Assembly (NCBI RefSeq): GCF_003999975.1
Contig: NZ_RJAC01000013.1
Location: 62,001-126,000 of the forward strand
Source: Actinoplanes solisilvae
GTDB taxonomy: Bacteria > Actinomycetota > Actinomycetes > Mycobacteriales > Micromonosporaceae
Direction of reading: 5' to 3'
Length of the DNA: 64,000 nt
Shown here: one piece after another, positions 16,242 to 24,526 of the stretch
Layout of the letters: every line of letters begins with the position of its first letter
Position numbering within the stretch: position 1 is the stretch's first letter
Program-made: the position numbers and the translations under genes
Notes under the pieces: model-generated
Databases searched by the model: none
Seen by the model: only the letters and a program-made list of their open reading frames with translations
Told to the model about the DNA's origin: nothing

Positions 16242-16898
16242 TCAGGCGGTCGGGCTGGGGCTCGGCCCGGCCGAGGGCCGCAGCACCTTGCAGGTCTCGG
16301 TGGCCTTCTTGAGCGTCGCGTCGGAGGGGTCCAGTTTCGCCGGGTCGGGCACGCCGTTCTCCTTGAGGCAGTTCAGGTAGGCGGCGTTTCGGCCGTCGCC
16401 ACGGTTGCCGTCCCGGGTGCCCGGCCGGCCTGACGGGCGCAGTGATGAGCAGGCCTCCTGCGCCTTCTGCCAGGTCGCGTCGTCGACGCCTTCGGGCTTG
16501 CCGCCGAAAGCGCCGGGGAAGCCGCCGCCGTCGCGGAAGCCCGCGCTGCCCGACGGGCGCGGCACGCCGCCCTCGCCTCCGGGGCCGCCCGAAGGCCAAG
16601 ACCGGCTGCCGGGGCCGCCCGACGGCCAAGACCTGCTGCCAGGGTTGCCCGACGGCCAGGGCATGCCGCCCTCGCGACCGGTACCGTCCGACGGGCGGGT
16701 GCGAGGGCCGCCGGACGGGACGGTGATGGTGACGCCGTTCTGTTTGAGGCAGTCGGCGTAGGCGGCGAAGGCGCTGTTCTGCCCGTCACCGCCGGTTGTC
16801 TCGGGATCGTCCGACGCTGCGCCGCAGGCCGCGGTCAGCACGATCGCGGCGGATGCCACCAGCAGTGCCGCCCCACGGCGGTAACCGGCTCTGGTCAC
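16242..16898 (-). CDS. Lipoprotein with Pro/Ser/Gly repeat and two CLKxNGV motifs
   Basis: A 218-residue secreted lipoprotein with signal MTRAGYRRGAALL and lipobox LTAAC (Cys25). Two similar Cys-containing segments, YADCLKQNGV and YLNCLKENGV, flank a low-complexity stretch rich in PSGGPGSRSW repeats. This motif occurs in many uncharacterised actinobacterial surface lipoproteins; I know of no assigned function. GTG at 16898 is favoured over upstream codons because GAGGAG lies ten bases before it. It is transcribed away from membrane fusion protein 1, with shared candidate regulator sites between them, so it probably belongs to the same response. Confidence 0.75.
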   Translation of the reverse strand: MTRAGYRRGAALLVASAAIVLTAACGAASDDPETTGGDGQNSAFAAYADCLKQNGVTITVPSGGPRTRPSDGTGREGGMPWPSGNPGSRSWPSGGPGSRSWPSGGPGGEGGVPRPSGSAGFRDGGGFPGAFGGKPEGVDDATWQKAQEACSSLRPSGRPGTRDGNRGDGRNAAYLNCLKENGVPDPAKLDPSDATLKKATETCKVLRPSAGPSPSPTA

Positions 16899-16970
16899 GA
16901 TGCTCACTCTCCTCGGCCACGGATGTCGCATCACCCAAGCCGCCGCACCTCGTCATCACGTCGGCACCGG

Positions 16971-17016
16971 CTCGGAATTGCCTAGGAAACGCGCGTTCCG
17001 AGGCAACTCCTAGGCA
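16971..17016. promoter_or_regulatory. Divergent pair of 11-bp-period direct repeats, candidate OmpR-type regulator sites
   Basis: On the plus strand TTCCGAG-GCAA-CTCCTAG lies at 16996-17013. On the minus strand TTCCTAG-GCAA-TTCCGAG lies at 16988-16971. The half-sites recur every 11 bp, as is usual for OmpR/PhoB-family proteins. The two sites are arranged symmetrically around AACGCGCGTT (16988-16997), between the lipoprotein gene and membrane fusion protein 1. A third copy precedes the regulator gene itself. Confidence 0.5.
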
Positions 17017-17059
17017 GGATCGAGGCGGCGGCGAGGACCGGCGGGAACACTTCCGGGCC

Positions 17060-18229
17060 ATGGGTGAAGCACGGGCCGGTCGCCGGCGCTGGATCGGGGC
17101 TGCCGCGGCCGTCGTCGTGCTCGCGCTCGTCGCCTTCGGAACCGTGAAGGCGGTCACCGCCGGTGCCACGGAGAAGCCACGCGCGGCCGAGACCGTGACC
17201 GTCGATCGTGGACCGGTGATCGCCGAGGTGGCCACGACCGGCACGGTTCAGCCGGCGCAGACCCGCAACCTGTCGTTCGCCGTGGCCGCCGCCGTCGAGA
17301 GCGTCGCCGTGCGCCCCGGCACGACCGTCACCCCCGGCCAGGTGCTCGCCCGGGTCGACGACAGCGACGCCGCCGCGGCCGTCGACGACGCGCGGGAGGC
17401 CCTCGACGACGCGCAGGACGCTCTGTCCAAGGCGAAAGAGGCCGAGAGGAACTCCTGCCACGCCGATGTAGCCGCCGCGTACACATCAGAAAGCCCGCGA
17501 CCGAGCGAAAGCCCGCGACCGAGCGAAAGCCCGCGACCGAGCCAAAGCCCGCGACCGAGCCAAAGCCCGCAACCGAGCATGACCACATCCCCAGGTCGTA
17601 CTTGTACTCCGCAGAACCAGCAGCGAGGGGATGCCATCCTCAGCGCCGAGCAACGCGTCACCCAGGCCACCACGCAGCTCGAGCGGGCCGAGGACGCGCT
17701 CGACGGCGCCACCATCACGGCCCCGATCGCCGGCCGGGTGCTGAGCGTGGCCGGCAAGGTCGGCAGCCAGGTCGGCGCCGGTAACACGTTCATAACCCTG
17801 GCCGGCGTCGACGACATGCAGGTCAGCGCCGCCTTCCCCGAGGCTGACGCCGACCGTCTCGCCGAGCGGCAGAAGGCCGTCGTCACCCTGGCCGACCGCG
17901 CGGGCACCGAGTTCAAGGCCACCGTCGTGCAGGTCGACCCGGTCGGCACGAACGACGGGACGATGGTCCGCTACGGCGTGCTGCTCTCGTTCGACAAAGC
18001 CCCGAAGGACCTGCTGGTCGGTCAGAGCGCCGCGGTACGCGTCACCACCGGCGCCAAGGACGACGTGCTGCGCGTGCCGAGCACGGCCGTGCACGACGTG
18101 GCTGGTCAGACCGGCTTCGTGCTGCGCGGCGGAACCCGTACCCGGATCGGGGTGGGTCTTCGGGGCGACCTGTTCACCGAGGTCACCGACGGCCTGGGGG
18201 AGGGCGCGGCGATCGTACGGTCGTGGTGA
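17060..18229 (+). CDS. Membrane fusion protein 1 (HlyD/MacA-like)
   Basis: A 389-residue periplasmic-adaptor-type protein anchored by one N-terminal helix (WIGAAAAVVVLALVAFGTV). A biotinyl-lipoyl domain split by a coiled-coil hairpin is visible: GTVQPAQTRNLSF and VTPGQVLARVDD before it, ATITAPIAGRVLSVAGKVG after it, then a beta-barrel region. The hairpin tip carries five six-residue repeats (ESPRPS/QSPRPS) flanked by single cysteines, which may form a disulfide. It differs in length and tip from the second fusion protein in this cluster. The ATG at 17060 starts just before the membrane helix. Confidence 0.85.
   Translation: MGEARAGRRRWIGAAAAVVVLALVAFGTVKAVTAGATEKPRAAETVTVDRGPVIAEVATTGTVQPAQTRNLSFAVAAAVESVAVRPGTTVTPGQVLARVDDSDAAAAVDDAREALDDAQDALSKAKEAERNSCHADVAAAYTSESPRPSESPRPSESPRPSQSPRPSQSPQPSMTTSPGRTCTPQNQQRGDAILSAEQRVTQATTQLERAEDALDGATITAPIAGRVLSVAGKVGSQVGAGNTFITLAGVDDMQVSAAFPEADADRLAERQKAVVTLADRAGTEFKATVVQVDPVGTNDGTMVRYGVLLSFDKAPKDLLVGQSAAVRVTTGAKDDVLRVPSTAVHDVAGQTGFVLRGGTRTRIGVGLRGDLFTEVTDGLGEGAAIVRSW
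17489..17578 (+). repeat. Five tandem 18-bp repeats inside membrane fusion protein 1
   Basis: GAAAGCCCGCGACCGAGC occurs three times, then twice with CAA as the first codon and one further change in the last copy. It encodes ESPRPS/QSPRPS hexapeptides at the tip of the coiled-coil hairpin. Length may vary between strains. Confidence 0.9.
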
Positions 18230-18251
18230 GGCACAGCGGACTCGTGCGGAG

Positions 18252-18269
18252 TTCATAGCGAATTCCTAG
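18252..18269 (+). promoter_or_regulatory. 11-bp-period direct repeat before the OmpR-type regulator
   Basis: TTCATAG-CGAA-TTCCTAG, with half-sites 11 bp apart, ends 23 bases before the GTG of the response regulator. It matches the sites at 16971-17013 and suggests autoregulation. Confidence 0.45.
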
Positions 18270-18292
18270 GTGGCGTTGATACTTCTTCGCAC

Positions 18293-19027
18293 GTGTTGAC
18301 TCATGCTCCAGATAAAGCCCCGGCCCGCACCGCCCGGGTCCTCGTCGTCGACGACGAGCCGAACATCTCCGCCCTGCTCGGCGCGACCCTGCGCCTGGTC
18401 GAGTTCGACGTGCGGGTGGCCGAGACCGGTCACGCGGCGCTGCGGGCGGCGGAGGAGTTCGATCCCGACCTCGTGGTTCTCGACGTGATGCTGCCCGACC
18501 TGGACGGATTCGAGGTCGCCACACGGCTGCGTGCGGCCGGTTCGCGGGTGCCGGTGCTGTTCCTGACCGCTCGCGACGCCCTCGAGGATCGCATCTCCGG
18601 CCTGTCCACCGGCGCCGACGACTATGTGACCAAGCCGTTCAGCCTCGAGGAGGTCGTGCTGCGCATCCGCGCGATCCTGCGGCGTGCCCGGCCCGAACTG
18701 GCCGCGCCGGGCGCCCGTGGCCTGCTGCGCTACGCCGACCTCGAGATGGACGAGGACGCCCACGAGGTGCGCCGCGCGGGCCGGGTCGTCGACCTGTCCC
18801 CGACCGAGTTCAACCTGCTGAAATACCTGCTGGTCAACGCCGGCCGGGTGGTCAGCAAGGCGCAGATCCTCGACCGCGTGTGGAAGTACGACTTCGGCGG
18901 CGACGGGCGCATCGTCGAGTCGTACGTCTACTACCTGCGCCGCAAGATCGACAAAGCCGAGCCGCCGTTGATCCACACCGTGCGCGGCGTCGGTTACGCG
19001 TTGAGGCTTCCGCGCGGCGATGAGTGA
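18293..19027 (+). CDS. OmpR-family response regulator
   Basis: A 244-residue regulator. The receiver shows VLVVDDEPNI, the phosphoacceptor Asp in LVVLDVMLPDLDG, the Thr in FLTARDA and the Lys in DYVTKPFSLEE. The C-terminal winged helix has LSPTEFNLLKYLLVNAGRVVSK and VESYVYYLRRKID. It resembles the regulators of MacAB-like exporter clusters and of TcrA/PrrA-type systems. The start is the GTG at 18293. The kinase gene follows after 12 bases. Direct repeats before this gene and before both outward-facing promoters of the cluster are likely binding sites. Confidence 0.95.
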   Translation: MLTHAPDKAPARTARVLVVDDEPNISALLGATLRLVEFDVRVAETGHAALRAAEEFDPDLVVLDVMLPDLDGFEVATRLRAAGSRVPVLFLTARDALEDRISGLSTGADDYVTKPFSLEEVVLRIRAILRRARPELAAPGARGLLRYADLEMDEDAHEVRRAGRVVDLSPTEFNLLKYLLVNAGRVVSKAQILDRVWKYDFGGDGRIVESYVYYLRRKIDKAEPPLIHTVRGVGYALRLPRGDE

Positions 19028-19039
19028 GAGACGATCGAG

Positions 19040-20530
<1,491 letters not shown>

Positions 20531-20582
20531 CTCCGAGGTTGCGCCCAAGCTCCTCCGAGGCCCGGCCGCCACAGTGTCCGGC

Positions 20583-21767
20583 ATGCCAGCGCGCCTCACC
20601 CTGCGACGTCCCGCGGTGGCGGTCAACGCCGCCATCGTCGTCGCCCTCGCTGCCGGGGGCTTCTGGGCCTACCGGACCCTCGCCGGGCCCGGTTCCACCC
20701 CGGCCGCGAACGCCGCGACCCGCACGGTCGCCGTCCAGCGGGGCACGGTCACCAAGACGGTGACGGCCGACGGGACGGTCGGGAGCGCGAGCACGGCGAC
20801 GGCCGGGTTCGTCACCGCCGGCACCGTCACTTCGATCACCGTACGGGTGGGGCAGCGGGTCACCAAGGGGCAGGTGCTGGCCAAGGTCGACCCGGCCGCG
20901 GCGCAGCGCTCGCTGGACGCGGCCGAGGCTGACCTCGACGCCGCCCGCGACTCGCTCGGCCGGGCCGAGGACGCCGGGGAGAGCACCGACTCGGCCGAGA
21001 GCGCGGTCACGCAGGCGGAACTGGCCGTCGACGACGCCGAGGCCGCGGTGGCCGGCACGGTGCTGAAGGCGCCGATGGCGGGCACGGTGACCGCGGTCAA
21101 CGGCGCGGTCGGCAGCACCTCCTCGGGATCCGGAGCGAGCCAGGGCGGCGGCAACCAGAGCAGTGCCGGCACCCAGAGCAGCAGCACCTCCGAGGGCTTC
21201 GTCGAGCTTCAGGATCTGACGAAGATGCAGGTCACGGCGGCCTTCCCCGAGGCCGACACGACCAAGATCAAGGAGAGGCAGGCGGCCACGGTCACGTGGA
21301 ACGCACTGAGCGGCACCTCGGCCGCGGCCCGGGTCACGGCCGTCGACCCGTCGGCCACGACCGAGAACAACGTCGTCACGTACGGCGTCACGCTGTCGCT
21401 CGACAAGGTGCCGAGCGGGGTCAGGGCGGGCCAGACGGTGAGTGTCGCCGTGACGACCGGCCGGGCCGAGAACGCCCTGATGGTCAGCTCGGCGGCGATC
21501 ACGACGGTCGGCAACCGGCACTCGGTGACCGTGGTGGACGGCGGGACGCCGCAGGTGCGGCCGGTCGAGATCGGATTGCAGGGCGACAGTGCCACCCAGA
21601 TCACCTCCGGGCTCGAGGCGGGGGAGCGGGTCGTGCTGCGGGTGACGACCCCGGCCACCTCGGGCGCCGGCACCCAGGGCGGCTTCCCGGCCGGTGGTGC
21701 GGGCTTCCCCGGTGGCGGACCGGGCGGCGGCAACTTCGGCGGCGGCGGGGGCAGGGGCGGACGATGA
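20583..21767 (+). CDS. Membrane fusion protein 2 (MacA-like)
   Basis: A 394-residue adaptor with one N-terminal helix, lipoyl halves GTVTSITVRVGQRVTKGQVLAKVD and VLKAPMAGTVTAVNGAVG, a short coiled coil between them, a Ser/Gly-rich insert and a beta-barrel region with AAFPEADTTKIKERQAA, close to the matching segment of fusion protein 1. The C-terminus is a Gly-rich tail (PGGGPGGGNFGGGGGRGGR). Its stop overlaps the ATPase start as ATGA, so it is the adaptor most tightly tied to this ABC transporter. The ATG at 20583 lies 52 bases after the kinase gene. Confidence 0.88.
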   Translation: MPARLTLRRPAVAVNAAIVVALAAGGFWAYRTLAGPGSTPAANAATRTVAVQRGTVTKTVTADGTVGSASTATAGFVTAGTVTSITVRVGQRVTKGQVLAKVDPAAAQRSLDAAEADLDAARDSLGRAEDAGESTDSAESAVTQAELAVDDAEAAVAGTVLKAPMAGTVTAVNGAVGSTSSGSGASQGGGNQSSAGTQSSSTSEGFVELQDLTKMQVTAAFPEADTTKIKERQAATVTWNALSGTSAAARVTAVDPSATTENNVVTYGVTLSLDKVPSGVRAGQTVSVAVTTGRAENALMVSSAAITTVGNRHSVTVVDGGTPQVRPVEIGLQGDSATQITSGLEAGERVVLRVTTPATSGAGTQGGFPAGGAGFPGGGPGGGNFGGGGGRGGR

Positions 21768-22465
21768 GCGGGCCGGTTCTGGACGTACGGGATCTGTGGA
21801 AGATCTACGGCGAGGGCGAGGCGACCGTCCACGCGCTGCGCGGTGTCACCCTGACCGTCGAGCGCGGCGACTACGTGGCGATCATGGGCTCGTCCGGTTC
21901 GGGCAAGTCGACCTTGATGAACATCCTGGGCGCGCTCGACGTCCCCACCAGCGGCGCCTACCTGCTCGACGGCGTCGACGTGAGCAAGCTGGCCGACCGC
22001 CAGCTCGCCCTGGCCCGAAACCGCCTCATCGGGTTCATCTTCCAGGCGTTCAACCTGATCCCGAGGACCAGCGCCGTCGCGAACGTCGAGCTTCCCCTCG
22101 CGTACGCCGGGGTGCGGCCGAAGGAACGACGGCGCCGGGCCCTCGAAGCCCTGGAGACCGTCGGGCTGGCCGACCGGGCCCGGCACGAGCCGAACCAGCT
22201 CTCCGGCGGCCAGCAGCAGCGCGTCGCCGTGGCCCGCGCGCTGGTCACCGAGCCCGCCCTGCTGCTGGCCGATGAGCCGACCGGCAACCTGGACACGCGC
22301 TCGACCGAGGACGTGCTGCAGGTCTTCGACCGGCTCAGCGCGGCCGGCCGCACGATCGTGCTGATCACCCACGAGCCCGAGGTCGGCGCCCGCACCAAGC
22401 GACTCATTCGCCTGGTGGATGGGCGCATTGTTCACGACGTTCGACAGGCGGCGCTGACGCGATGA
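21764..22465 (+). CDS. MacB/LolD-type ABC transporter ATPase
   Basis: A 233-residue ATPase of the LolD/MacB class. Walker A is GSSGSGKST, the Q-loop is in GFIFQAFNLIPRTSA, the signature is LSGGQQQRVAVARAL, Walker B is LLLADEPTGNLD and the switch histidine is in LITHEPEV. It energises the FtsX-type permease encoded next, whose start overlaps its stop by four bases. In MacB-like machines ATP use drives mechanical movement of the adaptor rather than transport through the membrane core. Confidence 0.95.
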   Translation: MSGPVLDVRDLWKIYGEGEATVHALRGVTLTVERGDYVAIMGSSGSGKSTLMNILGALDVPTSGAYLLDGVDVSKLADRQLALARNRLIGFIFQAFNLIPRTSAVANVELPLAYAGVRPKERRRRALEALETVGLADRARHEPNQLSGGQQQRVAVARALVTEPALLLADEPTGNLDTRSTEDVLQVFDRLSAAGRTIVLITHEPEVGARTKRLIRLVDGRIVHDVRQAALTR

Positions 22466-23637
22466 GCTTCTCTGAAGTGGTCCGGTTCGCGTTGCGGGGG
22501 CTGGCGGCGAACAAGCTTCGTTCCTCACTGACCATGCTCGGCATCCTGATCGGTGTCGCGGCCGTGATCCTGCTGGTCGCCGTCGGCAACGGTTCGGCCC
22601 GGGCGATCAGCGACCGGATCGAGGCGCTGGGCACCAACACGATCACGGTCATGAGCACGAGCCGCGGCGGATCCGCGCTGACCAAGGACATGGCCGACTC
22701 GCTCGTCGACCCGGTCCTCGCGCCCGACGTGAAGTCGGTGTCGCCGGTGGTCAGCGCGTCGGCGACGGTCACCTACGAGGGGGCCGACCACGACGTCAAC
22801 TCGTTCGTCGGCACGACACCCGGCTGGTTCGCGGCGTCGAACACTCCGGTGGCCCGTGGTGCGGCGTTCACCCAGGATGACGAGGCCCAGGGCCGCCGAG
22901 TCGTGGTGATCGGGCCGACCGTGGCCGAAGAGCTCTTCCCCGGAATCGATCCGATCGGCGCACAGGTCACCGTCGGCGGAGCGTTGTTCACCGTGATCGG
23001 AGTGCTCGACCAGAAGGCGTCGACCGGCTTCCAGGACGCGAACGACACGGCCGTCGCCCCGCTGACCGCCGTACGCCAGGTGCTGACCGGATACGGGTCG
23101 CTCAACTCGATCGTGGTCGAGGCGGCGGCGCCGGGCAAAGTGGACGCCGTGCAGTCCCAGGTGTCGGCGATCCTGGAGCAGAAGCTCGGAAACAGCACGT
23201 CCTATCGCCTGCAGAACGCGTCGCAGCTCCTGCAGACGCAGACCGCGACCGCCGACACGTTCACCACCCTGCTGGGCGCCGTCGCCGCGATCAGCCTGCT
23301 GGTCGGCGGCATCGGCATCACGAACATCATGCTGGTGACGGTCACCGAGCGGACCCGCGAGATCGGCATCCGCAAGGCGCTCGGCGCTCCCCGCCGCACG
23401 ATCCTGACCCAGTTCCTGATCGAGGCCACCCTACTCAGCGTGATCGGTGGCGCCCTCGGGGTGGTGGCCGCGCTGGTCGGCAGCAGCTTCGAGATCGTCG
23501 GCGTACGACCGGTGATCGTGCCCAGCTCGGTCGGCCTGGCGCTGGGCGTGTCCATCGCGATCGGCCTGTTCTTCGGCGGCCTGCCCGCAGCCCGTGCCGC
23601 CCGGCTGCGCCCCATCGACGCGCTGCGCTACGAGTGA
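22462..23637 (+). CDS. MacB/FtsX-type ABC permease
   Basis: A 391-residue permease. One N-terminal helix (SLTMLGILIGVAAVILLVAVG) is followed by a large MacB periplasmic-core-like domain and three helices that form the FtsX domain, with GGIGITNIMLVTVTERTREIGIRKALGA as the conserved cytoplasmic block. It ends LRPIDALRYE, the normal end for this family. It pairs with the ATPase gene it overlaps and with one or both membrane fusion proteins. The exported molecule is unknown; peptides, lipids or antibiotics are typical for the family. Confidence 0.95.
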   Translation: MSFSEVVRFALRGLAANKLRSSLTMLGILIGVAAVILLVAVGNGSARAISDRIEALGTNTITVMSTSRGGSALTKDMADSLVDPVLAPDVKSVSPVVSASATVTYEGADHDVNSFVGTTPGWFAASNTPVARGAAFTQDDEAQGRRVVVIGPTVAEELFPGIDPIGAQVTVGGALFTVIGVLDQKASTGFQDANDTAVAPLTAVRQVLTGYGSLNSIVVEAAAPGKVDAVQSQVSAILEQKLGNSTSYRLQNASQLLQTQTATADTFTTLLGAVAAISLLVGGIGITNIMLVTVTERTREIGIRKALGAPRRTILTQFLIEATLLSVIGGALGVVAALVGSSFEIVGVRPVIVPSSVGLALGVSIAIGLFFGGLPAARAARLRPIDALRYE

Positions 23638-23645
23638 GGACCTCT

Positions 23646-24176
23646 GTGAACGACGACACCGCTGTGATCGAACCCGTGCGCGACGACGGCCTCGCCGCCG
23701 AGCTGGCCAAGGCCGCGCCCCGCCGCTGGTGGAACCGGGGCACCGTGGTGCTCGGCGCGCTGCTTCTGCTGGTCGGCGGCTTCGTCACGGGCCTTCAGGT
23801 CCAGAGCCGATGGGGTACGACCGATGCGCCGGCCGTTCGAGGCGGCGGCTTCGGCGGCGGGCAGAACCGCGCGGCGTACGGTGGCGGGTTCCCGCAAGGC
23901 GCGCCCCAGGGTGGCGCGCCGCAGGGCGGTCCGGCCGCGAGCACGCCCACGGCCGCGGGCGCGACCACCGGCAAGGTGAAACTCGTGAACGGCACGACGA
24001 TCTACGTGGAGACCGCCGACGGTTCCGTCGTGACCGTCAAGACCGACGGCGGGACCACTGTCGCGACAGCCGGCAAACTCGCCGACGTCAAGGCCGGCCA
24101 GTCGATCACCGTCCAGGGCAGTGCCGCGGCGGACGGCACGGTGACCGCGACGGCGGTGACCGCCCGGAAGGGGTGA
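23646..24176 (+). CDS. Single-pass membrane protein with DUF5666-like domain
   Basis: A 176-residue protein: a short cytoplasmic start, one helix (GTVVLGALLLLVGGFVTGLQV), a Gly/Gln/Ala-rich linker (GGGFPQGAPQGGAPQGG) and an outside beta domain GKVKLVNGTTIYVETADGSVVTVKT resembling DUF5666. Function unknown. It is last in the ABC operon; its Gly-rich linker resembles the tail of fusion protein 2, so the two may act together outside the membrane. The GTG at 23646 has GAGG well spaced before it; a second GTG at 23634 overlaps the permease stop and remains possible. Confidence 0.7.
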   Translation: MNDDTAVIEPVRDDGLAAELAKAAPRRWWNRGTVVLGALLLLVGGFVTGLQVQSRWGTTDAPAVRGGGFGGGQNRAAYGGGFPQGAPQGGAPQGGPAASTPTAAGATTGKVKLVNGTTIYVETADGSVVTVKTDGGTTVATAGKLADVKAGQSITVQGSAAADGTVTATAVTARKG

Positions 24177-24250
24177 CACCGGCACAGGTCTTCCGGTGGA
24201 GGACGGGCCGATTCTCCCCACGACCGCCCCCGCGCTGCCAGAATGCGGGC

Positions 24251-24433
24251 ATGGACGAAGCGACGGTTGAGCGCGACGATTCCCCACCCCACGAGACCGG
24301 CCTGAACCGGCGGGCCTTCTTCGGCCGGGCCCTGCTGCTGGCCGGCGGCACCGCCACGGTGCTGACCCTGTCGGGCTGCCCCGGCGGCGGCGACGGAGAC
24401 GACGACGATGACGACGGAGACGACGACGACTGA
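24251..24433 (+). CDS. Tiny Tat lipoprotein with poly-Asp tail
   Basis: A 60-residue product. Arg20-Arg21 in LNRRAFFGRALLLAGG fit a Tat signal, and LSGC gives a lipobox Cys43. Cleavage would leave an 18-residue acylated peptide: Cys, Pro and three Gly, then a run that is almost all Asp with two Gly. I know no function for such a molecule; a dense negative tail could bind cations or a basic partner. It lies 74 bases after the ABC operon, with a weak hairpin (CACCGG/CCGGTG) between, and before a 14-bp palindrome. The open frame is clear, but expression is unproven. Confidence 0.55.
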   Translation: MDEATVERDDSPPHETGLNRRAFFGRALLLAGGTATVLTLSGCPGGGDGDDDDDDGDDDD

Positions 24434-24435
24434 GC

Positions 24436-24449
24436 ATTACCGCGGTAAT
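24436..24449. promoter_or_regulatory. 14-bp perfect palindrome
   Basis: ATTACCGCGGTAAT lies two bases after the stop of the poly-Asp lipoprotein. It could be an operator for the following regulator gene or a short terminator stem with no loop; an operator is more likely. Confidence 0.4.
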
Positions 24450-24463
24450 AGGTACCGACTGGT

Positions 24464-24516
24464 ATGCACATGTTCATGAGTGCATCTGTCACTTTCTAGG
24501 CGGAGACGTTTCTAGG
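24464..24516 (+). promoter_or_regulatory. Dyad and direct repeat upstream of the LAL regulator
   Basis: ATGCAC (24464-24469) and GTGCAT (24480-24485) form a dyad with ten bases between. TTTCTAGG occurs at 24493-24500 and again at 24509-24516, 16 bp apart, ending ten bases before the GTG start. The second copy also supplies the AGGGGG that serves as ribosome site. Binding proteins are unknown. Confidence 0.35.
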
Positions 24517-24526
24517 GGGTGGCGGC

